Assembly: GCA_003116995.1 (NCBI GenBank)
Contig: BDSL01000039.1
Span: 186,001-250,000, forward strand
Length of the DNA stretch: 64,000 nt
Source of the DNA: Yamagishiella unicocca
Taxonomy: Eukaryota > Chlorophyta > Chlorophyceae > Chlamydomonadales > Volvocaceae
Reading direction: 5' to 3'
The notes beneath the pieces were generated by a model. The model worked only from the letters and a program-made list of their open reading frames with translations, searched no databases and had not been told where the DNA came from. Both the position numbers and the translations under genes were made by a program. Below are positions 31,001 to 42,669 of this stretch, piece by piece (the first letter of the stretch is position 1; each line of letters opens with the position of its first letter).

Positions 31001-32679
31001 GGGACAGCCGCGCCTTCTTGGCGGGGCTGGTGCGGGCGCAGGCGGCGGCAGGGTCGGCGCCCACTATGCTGGACCTGTGCTGCTACAGCGGCGGCTTCGC
31101 GCTGGCGGCGGCGGCAGCCGGCGCGGCGCGGGTTGTAGGTACGTGTGCGTCTTCATGTGTGTTGGTGTGGGGTCCAATGTTTAGGCACATTGGCAGCGCC
31201 CGATGTGGGGGAAGCCTCGCCGTCTGCTTGGGATGAGGATTGGGGAAAGATTTAGCTTTCCATTTCCTATACCCGCACTGCTTCGTTTACGTTTCGTATC
31301 TTACGCTATTGCGCGACGAAAGGTTGGTAGGCGGAAGACTGAGGTGCTGGCCGACCCCCTAACCGGCTGTGGAACCCGCCCCAGGCGTCGACTCCTCCGA
31401 GCCGGCGGTTACACTCGCAACCGCCAACGCCCAGCTCAACGGTCTGTCCGCGTCGGCGTCCTTCGCGCGCGCCGACGTGAGTGACTACATGAAGGTGGCG
31501 GTGGCTCAGGGGCAACAGTTCGACATCGTCGTACTGGATCCGCCCAAGCTGGCGCCGGACCGGAACTCGCTGGCGCGCGCGCGTATAAAGTGAGTGGGCC
31601 CCTACTGGGTGATTCCGGGGGGTGGCGATGAAACCCCCGAGGGAGGGAGGGGAGGGGAGCGGACGGGGGGTGATTTGACGAGAACGTAGGAAAGGGTGCT
31701 GCAGAAAGGTGTCGGTTTCGCTCTAGCTCGCGCCTTCCGCCGCCATCAGGGACAGAGGCACACGGGAGGGAGAAGTCCCACAGCGCAAGCCATCGACGAG
31801 CTTACGACCGCCGTCTCCCCCCTCCCCGCGGCTCCAGGTACCTGCGCCTCAACTCACTGGCCATGAAGCTGGTGCGGCCGGGCGGCCTGCTGATGACTTG
31901 CTCCTGCAGCGGAGCCATGACGCAGGTGGGTCGTAAGGCCGCGGGAGGGTGTGGGTTTGTTCCCCGGGGGGTTTAAAGAGAATGGGGAGGGCAGGAGGGC
32001 GGGGCGTGGGCGGGCAGTACGACACGCACGGGTACGGAGCAGCAGGTAATCCCTGGGGAGATAGCAACATTGCGGCCTTGCGGGGTCCCAGCTTGCGATG
32101 CCATGCCATGTCATCCTGTCATGCCGCAACAACCCTCCTCATTAGCTATCGGTGGTGCGGTGAGGGTGAGGGTGAGAGGTTGTTAAACGAATCTGCGTGC
32201 CCCGTTGCCCCGCCGCAGAGCGACGAGTTCACGAGTATGGTGGTGGATGCCGCGCGGCAGGTGAGCTGGTGTCTGCGTTTGGAAGGGAAACCCCGCCGCC
32301 ATGGCGTACGGCAAGTGCGCCACTGGCTGTCAGGGCACTACCCATCTCCAACAGAGCAACAGCGCCATCTAGGTGATGCATGCAGATAATTCTATCGCAC
32401 CCAAACAGTGCCCCTTCACTACGCAAACGGAATCCGTGCCCCCAACCTCTGCGGGCCCTCACCCAAGACGCAACACCGACTTCCTCAACCCACTCCACTT
32501 CTAAAACCCTGAAGCCCTAAATCCGGACCTGCAAACCAACCGTAAAAACTGCCAACTGCACTCAGGCTGGCCGCCAGCCAACTGTGCTGCGCGAGGCGGG
32601 CGCGGCCCCCGACCACGCTCTCAACCCCGCCTACCCCGAGGGCGAGTACCTTACCAACATCACCCTGCGGCTGCTGTGA
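28031..32679 (+). CDS. rlmI: RlmI-type 23S rRNA (cytosine-5) methyltransferase, 10 exons, probably organellar
   Basis: Class I SAM-dependent methyltransferase of the bacterial RlmI/YccW type (PUA plus Rossmann domain), which in bacteria makes m5C in 23S rRNA. Exons: 28031-28604, 28964-29210, 29482-29631, 29967-30062, 30575-30797, 30970-31138, 31385-31589, 31838-31925, 32219-32260, 32566-32679. All phases close, giving 635 aa. Exon 1 encodes a Ser/Ala/Arg-rich leader ([17 protein letters not shown]) and an acidic linker, consistent with import into chloroplast or mitochondrion. A PUA-like domain follows ([17 protein letters not shown] ... [14 protein letters not shown]), then [18 protein letters not shown], the family signature [17 protein letters not shown] motif [28 protein letters not shown], the catalytic TCSCSG, and the end [15 protein letters not shown]. 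An acidic insert of about 35 residues ([13 protein letters not shown]) precedes the signature. The family is certain; the compartment is inferred. Confidence 0.94.
30063..30190 (+). repeat. Dispersed intron repeat, long copy A (introner-like candidate)
   Basis: Begins exactly at the 5' splice site after exon 30062 (GTGGGTTCGAGGGAAACCCG) and continues through AAAACCGTTT and GATGCATGCTGGAGAACTGG to a hairpin at 30155-30181 (GCCGAAGGTC ... GACCTTTGGC). Copy B at 62463-62597 in the kinase gene is nearly identical in the last 70 bp. Shorter core copies occur in at least eight other places in this window. Confidence 0.8.
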
Positions 32680-34635
32680 GCTGTGAGGGGGGCGAAGCGA
32701 AGAGCTGCACGCGGGCGTCACGGAATGGCGGGTCCGTCCGGCGTTGCCCGCAACGAGCAGTGGTGTGAGGCCGCAGCGTGGCGCTGAGGGCTGCTAGGAG
32801 GTCCGGTCCCTGCCGTGAGGGCACGCAGGCGATGGTGGCTGGTTGCGCTGCGCTGCGCGTTGCTAGCTGGCACGGCGACAGGGCGGCGAGGGGTTGGCTG
32901 GGGTGCGTGGGCCGTGCGTTAAAATGTCGTCTTCGCAGTGATTAACAGCTTGTCTCTGGGGGGTGGCGAGAAGGCCCGGTTACAGTTGTTTACGGCTGTC
33001 TCAGGGGGAGACCGACGATATGGCAACCTTTGGAGATAGAGCTGATGACAGGCGAATCGTACCAAGCCGCAAGGGCCGACTAACTCCCAAGGCTCCAAGA
33101 ATTCGATTCGTGATCCCTCGATTCGACGCCTTGCATATCATGGCGGTGGCCGATGCTGATGCCCCGTTTGGACTGCCATAGGGAGGGTCACCAGGAGCTG
33201 AGCTCTGGTGGCCCGTGTTGGGGCGAAAGGTGGCCATGACCCGCTTACACAGGCAATCTGATTCGAGTGTTGTTCTGCGGAAACTAGCCACCTAACTCGT
33301 GTAACAGACCCCATTGTGGACAGAGACTCAGCTAAGTAGTCAGTTGCCTGGTAAAAGGCAGTTTGGGGCTTTATAAAATGTACGTGAGAAAAAGCGCACG
33401 CGTTCCTGTCTACCAGCTGCCATAAATTACCTACTGGACAGCCGAGGATACGCGTTACCTGCGACATTGGACGAGTCACCCCATCGTCTGCACACATACA
33501 TCAGCATCACTGTGTGGCAGGTAGCCGTGCTCAGGCACAACAACAAGATCGCACCAAGCGTCCATCCATAGCAGATAGCACACAGCGCATGCAGGGGGCT
33601 CGCCTGCGTGGGCGCATGTAAGTTATCCGGAAAGACGGCCACCTTGCGACAAAGTTGACGGATGCCGACCTAGCCGGTACCTTGGCACTGACTGTGTACA
33701 CGCTGAATCCTCGGCTGGCGTTCAGGCCCACACCATGAACAGTGCCTAAAGACTAAATTGATAATAACGTAGACTTGAACGATGAATAACATCGCAAGTT
33801 CCACGGCGGCGTGGCTAATAAACGCAGTCGCACGTGCATCCAGCCACCGTGTGGTATTTGAAAAGGCACACCAAACTCGTGGAGCGACGGTTCGTTTGCG
33901 CAGACAAGCACACCTTGAGGACGGACCTCGCTCGCACGCAACGCCCTTCATCATTATTATCAAGGTGACACAGCGGCCAGACGACCACGCACCCCGTCTT
34001 GATTGGCACAGCTTGGTTAATACTTCATCCTGGTATGGTTTGGAGCCCAATGTGAGCAGTACAATACTTCATCCTGGCTTATTTACGCCTGCGGCCCAAA
34101 AGGCACCGGTGCGCCGCCGCCGCCGCGCACACGCTCCCTGCAGTGCGTAACGCCCGCTGCATGCGCCCGCTGGACGCTGTTGTCAATACAGCTGGCGTGC
34201 GAGGCCTCGCGGACCATCACGCACTCGCATACACAGTAACGCATTCAGACATTCGCGTTCGCGAAAGCGGTTTATTTGTTTGCGGCGCTTACCGGCGTCA
34301 GCGAACGAAAGTTATGGATCCCTCGCGATAACCTTATGACAGAAAACATTAATTGCTCATGCAGTTCTAGAATCCAGATTGATGAATAGGCTTATACACA
34401 CCATGTACGGCCGCTATTCGTCTCATCAGATGGGTTTTTTGATTCACTTGAAATCACGCCTTGCGTACATACCCGCCGCATCTCTGGTGCCTATTTGTGT
34501 GCGCGATAATCACACGGCCCTTAGTGCTTATTACGTGTTCCTATGTTCCCACGCCATCAATTTAGCTTCGCGGCACTGCCATTGGCAAAATGCGAATTCC
34601 CCGTCGCGAGCCTTAGCCCATAGCATCAAGCTGTA
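32680..34635. other. Intergenic region between convergent genes
   Basis: Separates the stop of the plus-strand RlmI gene from the stop of the minus-strand GPI-anchored protein gene, so it should hold both 3' UTRs. The GC content drops after about 33 kb. No supported coding sequence or repeat array was found. Confidence 0.6.
33300..33304 (+). terminator. Candidate TGTAA poly(A) signal for RlmI gene
   Basis: A TGTAA found in a scan downstream, 621 bp after the stop codon; this distance is plausible for a chlamydomonad 3' UTR. Confidence 0.35.
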
Positions 34636-37600
34636 TCAAGCACATGGATGCGCACCGGCCATGAAGGTACTCAACAGCAGCGTCGCGACCGCCGCCCACA
34701 GAGTCGTCCGCAGACCCGCAGCGGAACCGGTGCCGCTATCGTTGCCGGCCGCTGTGGTGCCGGCACCGGAGGTTACGGCACCAGAATTGGTCACTGCAGT
34801 GGTGGTGGTCGCAGAGGCGCCCACATTACCCGGGTCATCGGCGGTGAGGTATATGGACGTGGTGGTCTGGGTGGGGTCGTACAAGACGCTGGTGGCGTTG
34901 AAGGGCTTGGGGTTCGGCAGGACCATCCCGACTGTGGTGACGCCACCGTCATGGGACAGGGTCACGTTGACGGGCATCCTGCTGGCGGCCGTGGACTGCT
35001 GCCCCTCCAGCGCGTAGTCAAGGAAGTTGAGGGTGGCGTTGTACGACGAGCCGAGCACGATCCGCAGCTGCTGGGTCCCGTTGTTGGCTGTGCGCAGCCA
35101 GCAAGTGGAGAGGGAAGGTAGGTCGGGGAGACGGGTTCGGGCCGGTGGTTGGGGGTTGGCTGGGGGGTGGCAGGCAGGCAGCTTTTGGGGTTTGCGGGTG
35201 CGTGCCAGCCAGGCCCACATCGAAGCACTAAACCCAGCTACGAAGCGCCCTAAGATACACGCACCGGCGTCCGCTGCGATCTGGGCCGAAGCGTTGTTGG
35301 CGACTAGCAGGTTCAGCGACACCGCGAGCGTGTTGCTGTCGTTGCAGAAGGGCCTGCGGGTTGTAGTGTGCGGAAATATCAGTACTTTCGTTTTACTGAC
35401 ATAATAGTTCTAGGCTGGTAAAGAACTCAATACCACGGGTGGCAGTCGTGGATGGACCACGCACCGCATACGCGTTAAGGGGGAAGGTAAGCCACCAAGG
35501 CGCTGACGGCATTGAACAATGGAATATCAACCCACACCACAACATGTGCCCGATGGTTCTACCTTCTGGTCTGGAGCCCACTGTAACAGTTACTACTACC
35601 ACAACAAATCCATCACGGCTCCGCGTCGCGTGATCGCGCTCACCAGTTCGTATACGATATCGTCCACTTGAGGCCGTTGCGTGGGACTGTGACGTTGACG
35701 TCACCGTACGGCACCGTCAGCGCGTCGTCGAGCCCAAACAGCAGCGAGACGTTGAGCTGGGGTGCGCCATGACTGCCGCCGCCGCCATAGATAGGCGGCG
35801 TGGAGGGCACTTGGGGGAGATACGACGGCGGCAAGGGCATCAGCGACAGTGGAGCGGCGTCTGCCAGCAGCGCTCTGGCAAGCAGGCGGTGCCCAACTAT
35901 CAGTGCAGGGGAGGGACCCGCGGAAGACTGAGCCTTGGCGTGATCAGTACTGCTGTCCGGCACACGGCAATCCAGAGTAAAGCCTGGACTCGTGAGCGGG
36001 TTGATGCTGACGTTGACAAACGACATGTTTACACCATCCAAGGTCAGGTTGCCAGCGGCAAAGACGACAGAGTCCGCGGCCGACAGGGAGGGAATGACGT
36101 GCCCGGGCACGGCACGGCCGCCGCTATCCAGCTCTTGAATCTTGCCGAACCGGAGCTGCAGGTACACGCTTGGGTCAGAGTAGTTGGGGTAGACGCGCAC
36201 GTTGGCGGACTTTCCCAGGAAGGCGACCTGCGCGGAAGAAGCATGGCATGCATTAGCCTTATAGTTCCGTAAATATATATACTACATACCGGTACATTGA
36301 AATTTCATCGGCACCTGGTTAGTTCATGGGCCCTATCCTAAATGTGCGCCCCGCCAATGTCGATCGCCATGCACGTGCAGCCTAGCTTGATACAAATGGC
36401 CTCCCTCTTCAGCAGCCGGCGAAGCGAGAATGACCCAAATGGCAACGGTCAACGGCGAATAAGTCGGGATGTAATGTGCTTTCGCTGCATGTCTCTATGG
36501 AACTTCCTCGATCATAACGAATGGCAACGCCTACGACACACAAGTCAGTGTCAGGCGATGTGCCCGATGGTTCTGCCTTTTGGTCTGAAATAAACCCACT
36601 GTAACGTGTACTACCGTACCTACGGGCGATCGTTGCGCACCCCAAAGTTTTGTAATCATTTTCCAAAGACGCGCACCCCTGGAAGGAATTAGGTTTTGAA
36701 GTCGCGCAGCCCTGACAGGATCTAATTTCAAAGTCGCGCAGCTACTATTGTGACAAGACGCGCAGAGTCCCGCTGCCTGACAATCATCTCCTTAAGTCGC
36801 GCGCCCCTTGACAATAATATGCGCGACTTCTCATATAATTATTATAGACGCGCGACGATACCCTGAGGGTACGGTATTACACAAGTCACCTTGCGGGGAC
36901 TCTTGCGGTCGTCAAACTCTGTCTCGCCACGGTTGTTCTGGCTACCCCAACTTCTCAGACGGTCTTGGTCACCGCGGCCATGATGCGCCCCATTGCATGT
37001 AGCATTATCATTACTGCAAGTCGCGTCTACTGCGTTTGCTTGATCCGTGTTTCCATGGCCTGATTTCGGAGTGCGGGAAGTGGACAAGTGATTTAGCTGG
37101 ACAAAGGGCAACAGCTAACAATCAACGGAGCTGAAGCGAATACTGGCAACCCTTAGGAAGACATAAACCCCTGTCAACGCAACGCCATGACATTGTGGCG
37201 CCGGTGTTACATTCTGTTGACTCAACGCAAAGGCATTTCGATTAATGCTCACCAGAAGCAGTTCCTTCACCGCCGATGGGAGGCACGGCGTCGTGCTTGG
37301 GAGGCTTTGAGTTTGACAGCTGGTCATTGTTGGCTCCGTGATCAACTGAATTAGCAGATCCTGGCCCCTCGTTTGCAGAAGGGTGCGTCGTGTCGTTGCT
37401 GTTGCCGTTGAAGGCATGTGCGTCGGTGTCTGCCTGATCAACGAAGCTAGCAGGTTCAGATCCGACGTGAGGAAGTCCCTCGCTCCCCTGCGTGTCGTTC
37501 TTGCGGAGCGCTGATACGTTGATGCTCGAAGTGTGGTCATCGGTTTTTGCCTTGTCTCTAGCACTAGCCAAATCAATTCCCGTGCTGCCGTTTAAAGCCG

Positions 37601-37857
37601 GCGCATCGTCCTTGATTTGGGGTGAGATGCCATTTGTTTGCCGGTCATCGACACTTGCGCCACCTGGAAACGAGCACGCCATCAACGCAACATTCCAACC
37701 AGCGTTGGAATACTTATGCCGCAAAACCAACGCCACGGGGGACTGGGTCCATCCGCCTTACTAAAATTCCCTTACCTTCCCGGCCTGCCGCTAACGCTAA
37801 AGACAGCGCAAGCGTGGACAAAGCAAGGATTCCTCGGAAATCGTGCATGATACGCAT
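34636..37857 (-). CDS. Secreted, probably GPI-anchored protein
   Basis: The 3' half is firm: exons 36227-35644, 35353-35265 and 35087-34636 (TGA) join in phase. They encode about 374 residues with many N-glycosylation sequons (NYSD, NLTL, NVSI, NATL, NVTL), the segment SYTNWPFCNDSNTLAVSLNL, and a Thr/Ala/Gly/Ser-rich linker. A hydrophobic tail (LRTTLWAAVATLLLSTFMAG) ends in HPCA, the pattern of a GPI-anchor signal. The 5' half is inferred: exon 37857-37776 starts MRIMHDFRGILALSTLALSL, a signal peptide, and exon 37663-37253 carries three or four imperfect Asp/Asn/Ser-rich repeats. A region ending at 36890 with a GTGACT donor would also join in phase to 36227. If the halves belong to two genes, the first is a small secreted protein ending at 37242 and the second lacks its start. 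I do not recognise the family. Confidence 0.6.
35518..35620 (+). repeat. Dispersed TGCCCGATGG repeat, copy
   Basis: TGCCCGATGGTTCTACC followed by TTCTGGTCTGGAGCCCACTG and TAACAGTTACTACTACC. The family also occurs at about 14388 and 36551, with a diverged relative at about 49815. This copy lies in the intron between exons 36227-35644 and 35353-35265 of the minus-strand gene. Confidence 0.8.
36551..36620 (+). repeat. Dispersed TGCCCGATGG repeat, copy
   Basis: GGCGATGTGCCCGATGGTTC, then TGCCTTTTGGTCTGAAATAA and CCCACTGTAACGTGTACTAC. It has the same orientation as the copies at 14388 and 35541. Confidence 0.8.
36660..36860. repeat. Cluster of TCGCGC/TGACA motifs (possible transposon subterminal region)
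   Basis: Within 200 bp the hexamer-like core GTCGCGC or GACGCGC appears about six times in one orientation, spaced roughly 25-40 bp. It is often followed after 5-15 bp by TGACA, and one inverted copy (GCGCGACTT) lies at about 36823. The surrounding DNA is AT-rich. No transposase was found nearby. Confidence 0.6.
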
Positions 37858-38589
37858 GTCTAAGCGTCCGGAGAGCTTATGGGTATCCCAAGAGCCTCTG
37901 GGAGCTGCTACGTCGTGAGATGCTCTCGTCTCAAAATCTGTTTTTACGGCCCGAGCGCAACTAGTATACGAGCTGTTAGAAAATATTCGTTCGTGATACG
38001 CCTATGTCTGATAAGAGCTGATCATCACCTATTTAATGGAATGACTAGTCGTCTTCCGCGGGCCTTCTGTACTGCTATGCTGCGGCAGAGACGGAGATGA
38101 AGCCGCAGCAAATCGATGCTGCGTAGAAGCTGATGGATACTATCAAGTAATGGTTTAGCGAACGAACTAGTCCTTGTGGTGATTTCGCACTTCCGGCAAT
38201 GAACAATCAAACAAACAGGCGAAACAGCTATAGCGATACCGGGATATACTGCGTTACCCACTTCAATTCTTCTCCATGCCGCATACAATCGTTTTTGGCA
38301 TCCAGAGGCCCCATGGTGTCGGAATCGGCCGGAATTGCCAGCAAACCCGGCCGACTCCGACATCATGAGGGCCCTCTTGGCATCAGCCGGATAAGTAATT
38401 ATCGGCTTTAAGCGGATCGACGAATAACTGGTGCGATAGGGCTACTTGGCTAGTTCTGCTGCTGTCGGTGAGTATTTCAGCGGAAATGGGCGTGCTGCGA
38501 ATCCATCCTGTGTCACGAAACTACAGATCTGACAGCCTACCTTCCCATACCTACGATTCACTAAGCAGAATGCGAAAGTTGCAAGGGAA

Positions 38590-39740
38590 CCAGATCGGCT
38601 GCGAGCGCGGAAGCGCAACCAGGAGGGCCCGACTGGCCAGCCCACGACACGGACCGCCGGACGAGGTCAAACCACTCATCACCGGACGGGAAAAGACAGC
38701 CGACCCGTTATTGACTAGGTTGCGACGGTTATACAGGAGTTGGAACGACTGTACGCGCACAAGCGCAAACCAGGAGGGCCCGATGGGGCAGACCAGGACA
38801 CAGCCCACCGGGCGAGGAAACTGGGCCGGCGGGCGCGGGAAGGCCACGCGGAAAACGTTCGCCTAATGACCGGAGAAACAGCCGCTTACGGACCGCATTT
38901 CCACCTGGCAGGGCGCAGAACGGAGAACCCTAGTAGAAACACTTTACAGCGGGGGCTGGGAAGCCGTGCGGAGCACCGCGGCCTAGGGCGGCTGTACGAG
39001 CGCAAGTCGCAGTGCCCAACAGCGCAAAACGAATATCAGCATGTTCTGGTTGCCAAATTGAGATGGCTACCAGCGTATGGCCGCATATATGGCGGGGCCG
39101 AAGTACGAGCGGCCGCTGGGAAACTGCGCGAACCGGCTAGGCGGTACACAGCCCCACGGTACAGGCCGGAGGCCTTCAATACCTTCCAATACAATAATTA
39201 AGATGTTTCCGTGTCCTCAAACACAGGCGAACCACGGTCGGTCACGGCCAGAGGGGGTTAATATCCCAGGGGGGCCTTGCACCAGCCACTACACTGGCCC
39301 ACACAGGCCAGTGGTCGAACCCCAGTGGGGGCACGGCAGCTGCCGGCCGACCACGCAGGGCGGCCCGCCCGCCACCGCGACAGCCCGAGTGCACGGCCCG
39401 GGGCCAGGCTCTTCCGCAAGGTGCAATTCGAGTATACTGGCCACCGCACAAGCAACAGGGCAATGCCAGAAGTGGTGCAGGCGAGGGGACATCAGGGGGC
39501 GGCCGGCCCCAGCCAGGAAACTCCCCGCACCCACAGGCAAGATATTACACAACATCCTATGCTGGCATACCCGGTGGCGTTGCATGGTGCCGTCGTCACC
39601 GGACATGCTAAGTCAATGGCAGCACGCGCCCCCAGCCTCGAAGGGGCAGTGCCAGGGAGCGGACTGGTGGCTAGTACATGACAGTCAGGGATCCGCAAGG
39701 GGCACGCCGACGAAAGCATGTAACAAAAATACCTACACAC
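38590..39740 (+). mobile_element. Possible retroelement debris
   Basis: A C/A- and G-rich segment with long but motif-poor plus frames. Arg/Gly/Pro/Thr-rich readings such as ERLYAHKRKPGGPDGADQDT and LRRLYRSWNDCTRT suggest a gag-like or ORF1-like region. About 155 bp is duplicated in tandem: AACCAGGAGGGCCCGA recurs at about 38617 and 38770. There is no reverse transcriptase or integrase motif, so identity is uncertain. Confidence 0.3.
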
Positions 39741-40299
39741 ATGTCCAATTATAACCGCCGCTGTACGCCCATTCTTCATTCGCGACACCCGCGCGAACGC
39801 AGAATACAACTTTAACATTACTGCGTGCATATGCCCTTCCATTCCACGCATACTGAACAGTCCGTCTGCGTGCCACCGTGGCTCTACTTTGCTGACCTGC
39901 AGGGGCAGGAGGTCCCGGGGTCGCCATTGTAATGCCAACATAGTCGTCAGGTGCGTATCAGGTTTCTACCCCTGCACCCTCTCTATCATCTGTTCTTCAT
40001 CGCTTGTCCCACCAACCACGCCACCCGCTGACCTCCCCTTCAGACTCCCCCTCTTGCCTGGCTCCATCACCACCTTCCAACCGTGCGTGTGGCCAGCCGC
40101 CTCTAATCCCCACCCGAAAGACCCTCCTGTACCCAGCCATCATCCACGTGCACACCACAGCCGTCTCGCCCCGCTTTCTGGGCGCGCCATCAGGCTGCTC
40201 AGTTGCCAAGTACTCGAGTTCCGCTGGTTTGGGAAGCGCAGTCCTGCGCAGTGCGTCACCAACCCTTCATTGAGATACCTATTAACAATATAACATTTA

Positions 40300-41345
40300 G
40301 CCGTCATCAAAGGTATCCCTGGCGTTGCTTAGGGCGGGCAAAATCGGCGCCAAACTTGTGCCAATGTATTTTCCTCGCCAAATTTCGCAGGGGCAATCAA
40401 ATGGACGAGCAGTTTCAAAGTTGAAGTCTTGAAAAACCGGAGCACATTCAACACACTCGATGTAAGCGTGGGCGAGGCCCGCATCCACGGGATCACGGCC
40501 ATGCATGCCCAACCCCGGGTCGAATACTGTTCCTTTCGGCGAGTATTTCTGCGGAAATGGGCTTGCAGCGAATCCATCCTGGGTCACAAACTTTACAGAT
40601 CCGACGGCCCACCTCAATCGAAATTATCGGCATACTTCTCGTCATTCATGTTAATCGATCTTTACGTGAGAATCTTCTGGCGGATGTTCACTTCAAGCGC
40701 GAACGGTTGTATTGACGTACACTTACAACCGCCAGAGTACTTGCTCATCATGTTCAGGATCGCTGCACGGAGGTAAGTTCATAAAGGACTCCCCATCCTC
40801 CCGCAGCGTGTACATATGTACACACGTGTTTCCTGCACACTCAGCAACATCCATCACCCGCTCCAGAGTCTGGTCATACATTACTACCGGTTGCTGCCTC
40901 CGACTGCCTCACGTGCTGAAAAGGTCGTTGCTGGCGTCGAAGCAGTCACAGCGGCGGCCACACTCCATCGCATATATATGTCAACCTTTCCAATCCGTAC
41001 CGAACAACTTTATAGGGTTATGCGTCTCACGATGTCCATTCGTATCCATAGGGCATCGGTCGCAGTTGCTGATGATGAGTTGTTATTTCTTAGTGACCTG
41101 TCGTCCACGTCGGGGCCCGATTAGGGCCATGACACGACACGACACACGAGCGCTGGGCAAAGGAGATCATTTTTCTGCTGGTTTCGCTTTTTACTCTCGC
41201 CCAGGCCGAAGGCCTACGCCAGCATAGGGCTGCACGAAATCCAAAATAGGATTACTTCAAAGAATGGAGTGAAGGCTTGAACACTGGCCCGGTCCCGTAG
41301 GTTCAGTAAGGCTACGAACTTAAGATTTGTGTGGCCACCCAAGCT
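40300..41345 (-). pseudogene. Decayed gene-like unit, copy 1
   Basis: About 1.05 kb whose minus strand still reads as protein in pieces: DQTLERVMDVAECAGNTCVH with MYTLREDGESF (about 40875-40740), and a longer open frame at 40617-40297 containing VKFVTQDGFAASPFPQKYSP, DPVDAGLAHAYIECVECAPV and CPCEIWRGKYIGTS. The 5' part, which corresponds to KFVTMKNIQNVASVHAF in copy 2, is broken by stops here. The family is not recognised. Confidence 0.5.
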
Positions 41346-42475
41346 CTGGTTCATTGGGAATTTTCCTCGTCAAATTTCAGCGGGAAAATGTACGAAAAGT
41401 TTCAAGAATCCTCACTCTGGATAGCAAGGACACTGTTCCCTTGAAATAAGGTCATGTTGATGCTCGCAGAACTTTAAGGTACTGATGGTGGAATCCTAAT
41501 ATGCGAAAATCGCTCAATCGGACATACTCAACCGCAGTCAACCGCCACTCGATGTACACGTGGACGAGGCCCATGACAGACCCTGAGTCGACTTCCTTTA
41601 TCTACAAATAAAGATGCTGCTCATTTTGGCGAGTATTTCCACGGAAATGGGCTTGCCGTGAATCCATCCTGGGTCACGAACTCAACAGATCCGACGGCCT
41701 ACCCCGATGGGAACAGTATCGGCCTAATTTTCGTCGTCCTTGTTAACCGATCTTTAGATGAGGGTCTTCTGGCGGATTTGTCCACCGAGGGCGAACGATT
41801 GCCTTCGAAGTGTTGACGTACATCGACGTACATTATCAAGCACCAGACGACCAGAATCCTTGACCACGTTGCTCATCATGTTCAGGATCGGTGGATCGCT
41901 GCGTTTTTATTAGTGACTCCCCATCCTCCCACGGTTGTGCACGTTTCGCACGTATGTACTTACGTGTTTCCTTATCACAGTGCACACTCGGCAACATCCC
42001 TCATCCGCTCCAGAGCTTGGTCATGACACCCAGTTGCCGCCTCACGCGCTGAAAATGTCGTTGTTGGCGTAGAAGCGGTCACAAGGCGGTCACACTTCAC
42101 CGCATAAACCTATAAATCTTCCGGTCCGTACCAAGCAACTTGCTAAGGTTAAGTGACCACGTATGTCCATCCGTATCCATAGGGCATCGGTGGCGATTGT
42201 TGGTATCTGGTGACCTATCGTGTGTCGTCCATAGAAACGGGCCTATTGGCGCGCTATTAGGCTCATAACACGAGACGAGCGGCTGACAAGGAAATCACAT
42301 TGCCGTTGGTTTCGCCTTTTACTCTCTTCCAGGCGGAAGGTCTACCGTCGGCACAGGGCTGCACGACTTCCAAAAGAGTACTGCTTCAGAACATGGAAGG
42401 CATGGACACTGGCCACGTTCTGTATGTTCTTCATTGTTACGAACTTCCGGTTTGGTATGGCCACCCAAGCCCGCC
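41346..42475 (-). pseudogene. Decayed gene-like unit, copy 2
   Basis: Tandem neighbour of copy 1 with the same order of segments. The 5' part is well kept (WVAIPNRKFVTMKNIQNVAS, VHAFHVLKQYSFGSRAAL at about 42466-42350), but the DQALERMRDVAEC segment runs into a stop and FVTQDGFTASPFPWKYSPK also ends in a stop. Each copy preserves a different part, so both are degenerate descendants of one coding unit. A third fragment of the FVTQDGFAA segment lies at about 38560-38450. Confidence 0.5.
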
Positions 42476-42669
42476 CAAGCAAGTGCGGTACGATCCAGGA
42501 AGGGGCGATCCAGGGAGGGGCTGCACCGACAAGAACATTTAACTCCGGCTTCCACAATACTAGGATGTCATGCACTGTGAAGGCGCCGAGTGGACTGCTG
42601 TAGATCCTTCAAATCGGCAATCACTAGACTCCGGTGCGTTGATTTGTTGTCCTGCAGCTGCGATAGATC

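Larger units (their letters stand above)
37858..42669. other. Repeat-rich region without an intact gene
   Basis: Contains a partial decayed copy of the 1.1-kb gene-like unit at about 38440-38560, retroelement-like debris at 38.6-39.75 kb and two tandem decayed gene copies at 40.3-42.5 kb (all annotated separately). About 39.75-40.3 kb shows nothing recognisable. Confidence 0.55.
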
